This document shows, piece after piece, positions 1 through 7,820 of a stretch of DNA of 64,000 nt. The stretch comes from JABCYV01 sp963696025 (GTDB taxonomy: Bacteria > Acidobacteriota > Terriglobia > Terriglobales > Acidobacteriaceae): contig CAVOII010000005.1 in assembly GCA_963696025.1 (NCBI GenBank), forward strand, positions 310,001 through 374,000, in the 5' to 3' direction. The position numbers and the translations under genes are program-made. The stretch's first letter is position 1. Each line of letters begins with the position of its first letter. The notes beneath the pieces were generated by a model. It was not told where the DNA came from. It did not search any database and saw nothing but the letters and a program-made list of their open reading frames with translations.

Positions 1-1079
1 CGTGCAATATTTTCGAGATCAGGAGCCAACAGTTTCTCCAAGTCAGGCGACGGACTGATCTGTTGTTTTGTATGTGTCAGCTTGAACAACTCATCCAATT
101 TGGGCTGAAAGCGGACCTCGCATCGCCACCAATCGTCATAATTCTCTTTGCGCTTCGAACCCATGAAGAACCATCCATACGCTATCTCACGGTCTGCCCT
201 AACAACAGAAACACCTGCACCGCCTATGACGCCTAGTTGTTTCTTTACCGCCACCGGCAGCGCAGCCCACGATCCTATAGGAAGTTCTGTGAACGTCACC
301 TGTATCCTTGAGGTGATTTCCCGTCGCAATGGCACGCGAATAGGGTATTCGAGGGTGCTACCGAACAGCGTTGCGCATTCAGGCGATTCGCACTTCAGCA
401 AGAGTGGGTCGAAAGGTCTCACTCGTTCGCGATTGATTGCCAATCGCAGGCCCGCCCAAAGCGTGTAACGGAAAAAACGGCCAAGGTGGCAGTGCAACTC
501 CGCGCACAGCTTCGAGCGTGTTGTCGATTCTAGTCGATCACACTTGCGCCATGTTACGAGCGTGCCTGACCGCGGCATTAGATTGTCCGTAATCCATGCC
601 GGGAGCATAAGACACCTCGTCGGTGCAGGTATTTTTGTGAGATTTCGCGTTGCAATCTCGTCCACATCGAGGTAGGAACAGAATGGCGTTCCATTTCTCC
701 ATGAATACAATTCGACCCGCCGGGCTTGACTGAGGGAACTATTCGGAAGCCCCATGCCGAATCGGCCCATACCATTACGATCGTCGAAACGGTCAGTCCC
801 ACCGAACTGTAGCGCGATCGAAATCATTCTCGGAGCGATACCATTCCCGTCATCGAGGACTCCGACTTCTTCGACTCTATTGTGCTCACCACGAACAAAG
901 ATGTTGATGTTTCGCGCTCCAGCTTGAATGGCGTTGTCGATTAGTTCTGCGACTGCGTATGCCGCAGACTTATATCCAGTGTCACGAGTAGCAACCACAA
1001 AATTCGCGTCAGCGACAAGGCTAAGGGAACGGCCGCGCGCGGCCTTTCCCACGCTTAATTGAACAGCTGTTGCTTTCAT
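1..1079 (-). CDS. GHKL (HSP90/MutL/MORC-like) ATPase, C-terminus beyond the window edge
   Basis: This frame is open from an ATG at 1079 to base 1, giving 359 residues, so the gene continues outside the window. The Bergerat ATP-binding motifs are clear: an N-box AELIDNAIQAGA (about residues 44-55), the G1 box LDDGNGI (75-81) and a G2 loop GRFGMGLPNSS (105-115). Further on, GVSVVRADREIA followed by a conserved tryptophan-rich segment and LTHTKQQI resembles the transducer part of bacterial MORC-like proteins. Such proteins use ATP-driven N-terminal dimerisation; bacterial members often sit in accessory or defence islands, and their substrate is not predictable. A divergent C39-like peptidase-type ORF lies upstream on the same strand after a 280-bp gap. 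Fold confidence is high and biological role is unknown. Confidence 0.85.
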   Translation of the reverse strand, partial: MKATAVQLSVGKAARGRSLSLVADANFVVATRDTGYKSAAYAVAELIDNAIQAGARNINIFVRGEHNRVEEVGVLDDGNGIAPRMISIALQFGGTDRFDDRNGMGRFGMGLPNSSLSQARRVELYSWRNGTPFCSYLDVDEIATRNLTKIPAPTRCLMLPAWITDNLMPRSGTLVTWRKCDRLESTTRSKLCAELHCHLGRFFRYTLWAGLRLAINRERVRPFDPLLLKCESPECATLFGSTLEYPIRVPLRREITSRIQVTFTELPIGSWAALPVAVKKQLGVIGGAGVSVVRADREIAYGWFFMGSKRKENYDDWWRCEVRFQPKLDELFKLTHTKQQISPSPDLEKLLAPDLENIA

Positions 1080-1357
1080 TAGGGAATCTCCTCACTGCGC
1101 CTCTCTTTGGCCGACGACAGAAATGGAAAGAGCGATGGTGGCTACCGGGCCCATCGCTCGCTTTCAGCGGTGGCTCGCAGAACGTTGCCTTTGGTCATGC
1201 TCCTAGTAGAGCTCGGCTACGACTGGCATGTCAAGCGCGATTGGTAAATAGCGACCAAGCTGTCTTATGGTTTTAAACGGTTTTGTAGGTCTGATACCTT
1301 GACTCTAAGATGGAGAGGGTAACGCCGACCGATTTTTATGTAAGTTCCGAGTCGGTT

Positions 1358-1870
1358 CTACTGCTTGGGAATCACACGAAAGCAACAAGCGATACGGGCT
1401 TGACCAAGCGTCGCATGGTTGTGCCTGACCAATTGCTCCAGCGTGCAGGTTCCGGTCATCGGGGCAGTGGTGCTCGGATCGAAGACTATGCCCCGCTCGT
1501 CTATGCCGACCGCATGAGTAATCTCGCCGTGCACGACGGTTGGCCTACATTGTTCAACTGCTACCGCCCGAAGCCGAGCATTTCCTGGTACAGCGATGTT
1601 GCAGTAGTAACGATGGCCCAGGGGGAGTTTGAAGTGCCCATTGAACACGTTGCCGTCGCACGTAAGACTTCGGTCAAAGTCTTGGTCGTCGCGTGGGTCT
1701 TCGAGAGTCAGGCCCAGATCGAACCGCAGGTAGTTCAGCCATTCGTAATCTGCCTTCGTCTCGTAGTCAGGAAACTTGGCCAGCATCTCTTCCCGAGTTT
1801 GGTCGGTCAGCATGGCAACGACGCATAGACCACACTGGTTGCTGCCGGGCTCCTGCTTCACCATCTGCAT
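1358..1870 (-). CDS. Small C39/papain-like cysteine peptidase domain protein
   Basis: The product has 170 residues and no signal peptide. The N-terminus reads QEPGSNQCGLCVVAML, a Gln followed by a Cys starting a helix, as in C39-like and papain-like peptidases. Near residue 118 there is THAVGIDERGIVFDPS, which supplies the catalytic His and the Asp after it. The order Gln-Cys-His-Asp fits peptidase family C39 or a transglutaminase-like fold. A plus-strand ORF over the same bases lacks such motifs. Known C39 domains cut leader peptides at double-glycine sites, but no membrane transporter is fused here, so it could be a free protease, an effector or an immunity factor. It lies between the GHKL gene and the caspase island, all on the minus strand. 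Confidence 0.7.
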   Translation of the reverse strand: MQMVKQEPGSNQCGLCVVAMLTDQTREEMLAKFPDYETKADYEWLNYLRFDLGLTLEDPRDDQDFDRSLTCDGNVFNGHFKLPLGHRYYCNIAVPGNARLRAVAVEQCRPTVVHGEITHAVGIDERGIVFDPSTTAPMTGTCTLEQLVRHNHATLGQARIACCFRVIPKQ

Positions 1871-2243
1871 TGTGGTTCCCTACGATTGCACCGAAGCCTA
1901 AGACCATTTTCGATCTCGGGCTACCGCCGTTTTACTTTTCAAGGCTTCCGTTAACGTGCCCAGAACGTCGGCACGAACGGTAATTAGGGTTCTGCCAGAA
2001 CTCCGAACCTTGCTGTACCAGTTGGTGCCCCGGAATCCCTCAGCACTCACTCCGGTTTTTCGCAGTTTTTGGGCTCAGTGTCTCTCATTCGGCAGTTATT
2101 GTGCCCCGCATTGTGCTCCATCAAATGCTTGGCAGGCGGGTGACGTAGCACGCAGCACCCCTCGCGAAACAAGGATTGACCTCGGCATCATACTCCTAGG
2201 GCAAGACGCACGAAACGTGACAATCCGGAGCCAACGTTGTCGC

Positions 2244-2452
2244 CTAATCCGCCCCTGTTCGCTTGAACTGGTCAAGCAAAGCCGCCAACTCCATCTTGAT
2301 TTGCTCCAGGCGTGAGAGCCTGGCTTCGTAATTTTCCCTTGCTCTGAATGCCCAATCTCCGCCACTAACCTGACCTGCTCGGTAGCCACCCCGGACTTTA
2401 GCAAGCAGGAAACGAGAACCAGAACGCACAATAGTCGCCCGAAATGCCTCAT
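2244..2452 (-). pseudogene. Possible small lipoprotein gene with an internal frameshift
   Basis: An ATG at 2452 lies 18 bases after the caspase stop. It opens a frame with a lipoprotein-like signal, MRHFGRLLCVLVLVSC, whose LVSC would be the lipobox. The same frame then degrades into low-quality sequence. The neighbouring frame becomes protein-like (AFRARENYEARLSRLEQ, then a coiled-coil tail) and ends at TAG 2244-2246. The simplest reading is one gene of about 69 residues broken by a single indel near 2395-2405. The alternative is an intact 118-residue ORF ending at 2096, whose second half is not convincing. It would be the last gene of the caspase transcription unit. Confidence 0.35.
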
Positions 2453-2469
2453 GACCGTCTCTTGCGGTG

Positions 2470-5400
2470 CTACTTTCCAAGAACGATGTCTGCGCTCTGC
2501 TTTTGAAAGTTAAACAGGCTGGGTTGCTGGAATGCACTCGGTTTTTTCAGCGAACTGGTGCCGCCCGATAGCTCTTCGTCTATGTTCGTGTCCTTACTGT
2601 GAGCTGTGAACTTCTGGACCTTCCCCGCCAGCACCTCGTTGTACAAAGTCGGGACACGATCTACTCCGTACTGCAACCACCCATCCATCGTGATCTTTCC
2701 CTCCGTCCCCGCCGCCTGCCCGTCCTCTAGCCCATTCTCTACCAATGCGTACGTCAGCAGCCCCTGCTTTAACTTCTCAACCTCCAGAGCCACATCGTCC
2801 GCCTGACTCGCCGCCAGAATCCTCATCCCCTTGTCATATGCCAACTGCCCCAGCCCTCGACTACCCATTGGCCCTGGCTTGAACCCCGGTTCCTCCACCG
2901 TACTTGCCGAGTGACACGTGTCCACGATCATCACCAGGTCCCCCGCGTCGACATCCCTCAGCCACCCTGACAATTCATCGCTCGATACCCACTGTTGCAG
3001 TAACTCTGACTTTACCGTGTGGCCTTCCGTATCCCCAGAGTCCGATGGAACCATGTAAAACGTCCCTTCCTTGCTCGTGTATCCGTGACTCGACACGAAC
3101 ATCAACACCAGATCGTCCGGTTCCGCCTTCTCCACTTTCTCCGCCCCAGGCGGCAAACTCTTCTTCAACTCTTCGCTCAATGCGTGTCCTGCCAACTTCT
3201 GCAGCACCGCATGTAATGCTGCCTTCGTCGCATGATCCTCGCCTATGTTCCGATCCCCATTCTCCGGGCACTCTTCCGTCCGGCAGTCCGAGATCATCGT
3301 CACCGGCACCACTTCGTACCCCGACAATCGCTTTGACAGCGCCTCCTGAATCCGCTTCGCATCATTCGCCGCAAAGTGCAGGTCCCATCTCTGGTTTTCG
3401 TAAGCGTTCACCCCCATCGCGATCACATACGCCCGCTTACGTACCGAACCCAAATCGGCCGGCACTCGATAAGTCGCCTTCGCTGTTTCACTCTTCACTC
3501 GATCTTCATTGAACGCATAAGCCGTGAACTCGATCTCCTTTCCTGGCTGCCCATGGGGCAACCGTACGACAAACGTTCGCGTCAGCTTGCCCGTCTTGGT
3601 ATCCAACTTCACCCGACCCTCTAACGGTTTAACCCTTCGCGCGTCCCGCCAGTCCTGCAACTGTTCTGGTGTCAGATCTACTCCATTTTTCAAACTTTCC
3701 TCCAGCTCAGCCTTTGGCTCCGGCTCTTGTCCTACCAACTGCCCGGCACGGAACAATCGCAAATCGTAAACAGCAGTAGTCTTTTTAAATGTTGCTCCTT
3801 CACGCTGGAACTGGCCTTCTGCTGGCGATACTTCCACCGTCACCTCCGCCAGGTCCCGTTGTGCGTCTCGCTTTACCGACGAGATCTTTATGCCAGGCTG
3901 CACTCGGTTCAAATCCCCCAGAGGCCTGACCTTGGGAAATTCCTTTGCACATGCACCGGATTCTCGTTCCGAAGCTTTGTTGCAGTCCAGCAAACGTGGC
4001 AATAAACGCGGCTCGTAACAGTCACGCATGAAGACCTCAGGAGCCAGTGCACGGAAAGGATCGTCAGCAAATACCCATGCCAAAGACGGTGAAGAATCAA
4101 GGGAATCTGCGTCAAATGTGCATTCAGGGGTCATCGTAGCCCACCTGAGGCCCAGCGAGGAGTCTATCCGCGTTGAACGCCGGTAAGCTTCCTGGTTCTT
4201 ATCAAGCTCCATTCCAGAATCTCTTTCTCGATGCAACCTCCCGACGTGAACAATTCTGACATGTGGTCCCGCGTCCGCTCGGGAAGACGTCGAGTTGCTA
4301 ATAAGAACAGCAACAGGTTTCAGAGTCAGCGCATCGTATACAAGTAGCGCTCCTGAGGTGCTGAGAAATGCGATCCATCGGCCGTCAGTTGAGAAAGTCA
4401 ATGCCGCCTTCCCATTTGCAACATTGGAAATGCCTGTGTTGCTGAGAACCTTCGACGTAACATTTAGGTCAAAGATTCGACCATCATCAGCGGCTACGAA
4501 CACGCGGTCTCTCACCGGATCACTAAATACGGCCTGAGCGCGCAACCTAAGAGGAAGCTCAATAGTTTCATCTGTGTCACGGCGTAAGTCAGTCTTTACA
4601 AGTTTCCGGCTGAGGGTGACCACGAGAAGCACGTCACCTCTCAGCGGGGTGATACTATATATACAAGCGTCACGTTTAGCGCGGTCTAGTTCGCTACCAA
4701 GTCTCAGCTGATCAATGTCGATCGGCTGACCTACCTGCGGAGTGCGATATTTGGCGCTGATCATCTCTAGCATACCTTCCCTGATCACCTTCACTTGTCT
4801 TTCGCCCGCCGTGACGCACCAAATCCTTCCATAAAGTCCGCCCACAAAAATGTCACCACGATGATCAATTGAAACGGCAGTGATCTCCTCTCTAACTCCG
4901 CTCGAGAATCTCAAGATACTTACAGATCCCCACTCACGAACAATGAGAGTTCCATCACTCTGTCCTGCGGCAATGAGACCTGTCGGACTGACAGCAATGA
5001 CCCCGGTGTTCCCCTCTTTCTCCGTCTTGGATGTGCCCCCCACATTCGACTTTCGTTGCGGAAATAGAGCTTTGTCGCCGAAGAACAACCACTCAGTACG
5101 GTTGTCGCCAGATCCCACCGAGTCAAGGAAGAAGACGGACGGTCGCAATGTCAGTTGACTTTGATCCCAAGCAACTGCGGTACGCATCACTTTAAGCGCT
5201 TTACCCGACGCTAAATCCCAAGCGCGGAAACGACTCTCACCGGTCTTAGCAAAAAGAGCCTTGCCATCCGAACTGAAAGCGCACTCATATTTGTAACGAT
5301 TTGCGTCAGCAAGCTTGATGAGCCCGGCCTCTTCGGCATCTGCCGCTAATATCTGAGAAGTGAGAGCGCGAATGAAGCTTATCGAGTTGCTTTGGCGCAT

Positions 5401-6564
5401 ATACTTCCAGAGTGAAATGACTCCATCGGTCTCGCCAACTACGATTGAGTCATCCGGACTGAAACGGACGCTAGAAACGAAAGAGCCCGTTTTGAAGCGG
5501 GATATCAGTCTCTTGCTCCTCACATCCCGGAATTCAATCAGTCCCTCTTGGTACCCGATACCGAGCACTGTACCGTCCTTCGACATCCCCAATGCAGAAA
5601 CTGCACCGGATTGACGTACAGAAAAAATCGCTTCGTGCTTAAATGGGCTCGTACTGTAAACAAAGACGTCAGTCGACAGGAATGCAGCCGCTGCAAAATG
5701 CGTTCCATCAGCGTTGAGATCCGCAATCAAAGCTCTTGAATCCGGCTCCTCCTCAGGCCTAGGGCTTCGGGATGAGTTCCCAGGTTGCAAGATGAAATTC
5801 CGTTCGCGAACTGGATTTGACGAGAAATCATAAGTGCGAAGTAGACGACCACCGGATCGCACCGAGATCAATTGATCACTTCCTTTGAACGCGATTTGCC
5901 GGCCGCTTGATCCTACAACCCTAGACATGTCGAAACTAATTGCGGTCAATTGACTGTCTGGAATTGCTGGCATCGAGAAGGAATTCATAATTCGCCAATC
6001 TCCAACGCGCCAGATAATAGTCATCCCGTTCCGGCCGACACCCCCGAGCAGGGTACCTGAAGCGTTCAGGGTCAGATACACCATTCCATTGCTTCTGGGC
6101 AAAATGATCGGCACGGTGTCAGGCATAGGTGAGATTACCTGCACCGACCCAGTGAGGTTCGCTATCGCGATCCATTCCTCTCTTGGTCCGAACAGGATAG
6201 AGCTGGGATGTCCGTTCATCGTTGTTACATAGTTACCAAAAGGCAAAGCGGTATTGTCGCCCCTAGTAGCAGCTACTTCGATCCTCCGGCAAATGCGACC
6301 GGACCGTAGATCCCAGATAAGGACAACGCCGCCGATGTCCACAGTCGCAACCAGAGTCGAATCAGGACTGAAGGTCGTATATATTACTGGTGTCCCGTTG
6401 CTAGCCTGAAAAATGATATCTGGCTGCTGGAATCGTGGAGTTTGACCGAAGATATGCACCGCAAATTGGAGCAATATTAGCAATTGGATTGTTGGATGTG
6501 GACGACGCCGTTTTCTCGTTCCACATGGCATCGTGTTTCGTGAATTCACTGCAAGAGTAGGCAT
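2470..6564 (-). CDS. Secreted WD40-repeat/caspase (C14) fusion protein, copy 1
   Basis: This 1,364-residue protein starts with a Sec-type hydrophobic stretch (residues 26-41, ending FGQ). WD40 repeats follow up to about residue 760, for example TLVATVDIGGVVLIWDLRSG. After a linker and a beta-rich region, a peptidase C14 domain starts near residue 1050 (RKRAYVIAMGVNAYEN). It has a catalytic His near 1160 (FVSSHGYTS) and a Cys near 1217 (MIVDTCHSAS), so the dyad is intact. C14 proteins are regulated endopeptidases; WD40 platforms usually mediate assembly or sensing. The signal peptide implies action outside the cytoplasm. The last 420 codons are almost identical at DNA level to copy 2 at 7821-10736, whereas the sensory half is unrelated in detail. 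Confidence 0.88.
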   Translation of the reverse strand: MPTLAVNSRNTMPCGTRKRRRPHPTIQLLILLQFAVHIFGQTPRFQQPDIIFQASNGTPVIYTTFSPDSTLVATVDIGGVVLIWDLRSGRICRRIEVAATRGDNTALPFGNYVTTMNGHPSSILFGPREEWIAIANLTGSVQVISPMPDTVPIILPRSNGMVYLTLNASGTLLGGVGRNGMTIIWRVGDWRIMNSFSMPAIPDSQLTAISFDMSRVVGSSGRQIAFKGSDQLISVRSGGRLLRTYDFSSNPVRERNFILQPGNSSRSPRPEEEPDSRALIADLNADGTHFAAAAFLSTDVFVYSTSPFKHEAIFSVRQSGAVSALGMSKDGTVLGIGYQEGLIEFRDVRSKRLISRFKTGSFVSSVRFSPDDSIVVGETDGVISLWKYMRQSNSISFIRALTSQILAADAEEAGLIKLADANRYKYECAFSSDGKALFAKTGESRFRAWDLASGKALKVMRTAVAWDQSQLTLRPSVFFLDSVGSGDNRTEWLFFGDKALFPQRKSNVGGTSKTEKEGNTGVIAVSPTGLIAAGQSDGTLIVREWGSVSILRFSSGVREEITAVSIDHRGDIFVGGLYGRIWCVTAGERQVKVIREGMLEMISAKYRTPQVGQPIDIDQLRLGSELDRAKRDACIYSITPLRGDVLLVVTLSRKLVKTDLRRDTDETIELPLRLRAQAVFSDPVRDRVFVAADDGRIFDLNVTSKVLSNTGISNVANGKAALTFSTDGRWIAFLSTSGALLVYDALTLKPVAVLISNSTSSRADAGPHVRIVHVGRLHRERDSGMELDKNQEAYRRSTRIDSSLGLRWATMTPECTFDADSLDSSPSLAWVFADDPFRALAPEVFMRDCYEPRLLPRLLDCNKASERESGACAKEFPKVRPLGDLNRVQPGIKISSVKRDAQRDLAEVTVEVSPAEGQFQREGATFKKTTAVYDLRLFRAGQLVGQEPEPKAELEESLKNGVDLTPEQLQDWRDARRVKPLEGRVKLDTKTGKLTRTFVVRLPHGQPGKEIEFTAYAFNEDRVKSETAKATYRVPADLGSVRKRAYVIAMGVNAYENQRWDLHFAANDAKRIQEALSKRLSGYEVVPVTMISDCRTEECPENGDRNIGEDHATKAALHAVLQKLAGHALSEELKKSLPPGAEKVEKAEPDDLVLMFVSSHGYTSKEGTFYMVPSDSGDTEGHTVKSELLQQWVSSDELSGWLRDVDAGDLVMIVDTCHSASTVEEPGFKPGPMGSRGLGQLAYDKGMRILAASQADDVALEVEKLKQGLLTYALVENGLEDGQAAGTEGKITMDGWLQYGVDRVPTLYNEVLAGKVQKFTAHSKDTNIDEELSGGTSSLKKPSAFQQPSLFNFQKQSADIVLGK
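2518..3777. repeat. 1,260-bp near-identical direct repeat, unit 1 (partner 7899-9158)
   Basis: Aligning by eye with offset 5381 shows the same bases through the whole stretch. The only difference I found is 2602 (A) against 7983 (G), which is synonymous (GCT versus GCC, Ala). Homology stops abruptly at both ends. The block encodes the caspase domain and its preceding linker in both WD40-caspase genes. There are no terminal inverted repeats and no transposase, so this is gene duplication or conversion rather than an insertion sequence. Confidence 0.95.
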
Positions 6565-6660
6565 AACACGAATCTTAGAGAATCATCGACACCTGTACGG
6601 GCACATCACTAGCAGACCCGACTTTAATGCCCGACCTAACCGCCATCCAACAATCAAATG

Positions 6661-6760
6661 AAAAACTGCATTGCTGGAAAGCAGTGCGGTTACTCGGCCT
6701 TTTGATAACTCTGTGTCGCTGCTCATGTCCTCGTCCGTAGAAGCTTTCGACGATAGGCCG
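6661..6760 (-). pseudogene. Degenerate remnant of a caspase C-terminal tail
   Basis: The DNA here resembles the 3' end of the WD40-caspase genes: ttgctggaa, then gca, then cggtt, and 35 bases later gataactct and gctcatgtcctcgtcc. These match ttgctggaatgcactcggtt and gatagctcttcgtctatgttcgtgtcc in copies 1 and 2. In translation, DEDMSSDTELSKG corresponds to DTNIDEELSGG. No catalytic region remains. The rest of 6565-7029 shows no gene. The alignment was made by eye and is weak enough that chance cannot be excluded. Confidence 0.35.
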
Positions 6761-7029
6761 CAATTTACCATTTGGTATTGGCAAAGAATCATCCGTCAAC
6801 TCCTCCGAAGGAAACAATCACAATTGAGTTCCCTAAAGGTTGACAGTACTCTAATGCCCACTTGGCAAGATCATGTTAATGCAGCTTTCCTCCCAGTCGC
6901 CCTCATCGAAATCGAATCCTTCAGAACGTGAGAACGGGCGTCCTAGCGGACCAGACCATGAGGTCAGAGATACCTCCGACTAATACCTTGATCACTTGTC
7001 CTTGTTAGTCGGTTGCCTGCATAAGTGTC

Positions 7030-7800
7030 TCATTCACCCTTCCGTATATCGATCGGCGAAACATTCTCGCCCTCGGGAGGTACGGCCTTCGGCGTCAGTG
7101 ATCCGTGGAAGAACAAATCGATTTCTCGCTGACGTCTTATTTTCAGTGCAGACAGTTCCTTGCCGTTAGCGAGAATCCATCGCCTAAACTGAATTGGAAC
7201 GTCTTCGGTTCGCTGATGGTTGAGGTCATGTAGCAGCGTCGACTTGCTGAAATTGGTAGTACCGACGTTATAGACGAAGTCGCATAACGCCCCATATTGT
7301 CCGTCATTCAGTTCAAGAGTCACTAGAGATGTAACCGCTTGACGCGCTCGGATCATGTCACTATCAAGCAGTTGTGCCCCCTGAGCCTCGGACAAGCCGC
7401 GCACAAAGGTTAGTGGCTCCGTGCCATCACAAGGTGCTTTCTTAACTAAGTGCCCGTATGCAATTGTGCAGTAGAGCACGGCATCCTCATACAAGTGTGG
7501 TCGAAACCCTTCCGACTTCTTTGTTAGTTGAATGCCACTATCGATAACCGACCGTAGTTCATCTTTTGGGACAGCGAACGAGTCATCGGAGTCGAGGAAT
7601 ATTCCAGGGGCAACTGTGTCTACAACGGGGTACGTTGTGCTCTGGCGGTGTTTACAAGCTGACAACATGAAACCGACAGCCAACATAGCAACAACTCGCC
7701 AACGTTCGCGATGCCTCCAGGATAATCGAGTCCTGCACAGTATGGTAATCACAACTGTGCATAAGAACAGTTCTGGGACTGAACCCAGAATTCTGATCAC
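7030..7800 (-). CDS. GH24 phage-type lysozyme (muramidase), membrane anchored or lipoprotein
   Basis: A GTG at 7800 is preceded by AAGGAGGGAAT, so I prefer it to the TTG at 7824 that overlaps the stop of the upstream caspase gene; the product is then about 256 residues. Two hydrophobic stretches follow. The second, MLAVGFMLSAC, ends in a lipobox-like LSAC. The catalytic pattern of GH24 endolysins is present: SEGFRPHLYEDAVLYCTIAYG, split here as KKSEGFRPHLYED and CTIAYGHLV, with Glu, a Cys in the Asp/Cys position and Thr. CDFVYNVGTTNF is also typical. It should cleave peptidoglycan. Its place between two secreted caspases in one transcription unit suggests an envelope-related role. Confidence 0.82.
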   Translation of the reverse strand: MIRILGSVPELFLCTVVITILCRTRLSWRHRERWRVVAMLAVGFMLSACKHRQSTTYPVVDTVAPGIFLDSDDSFAVPKDELRSVIDSGIQLTKKSEGFRPHLYEDAVLYCTIAYGHLVKKAPCDGTEPLTFVRGLSEAQGAQLLDSDMIRARQAVTSLVTLELNDGQYGALCDFVYNVGTTNFSKSTLLHDLNHQRTEDVPIQFRRWILANGKELSALKIRRQREIDLFFHGSLTPKAVPPEGENVSPIDIRKGE

Positions 7801-7820
7801 ATTCCCTCCTTGCTCAACTG

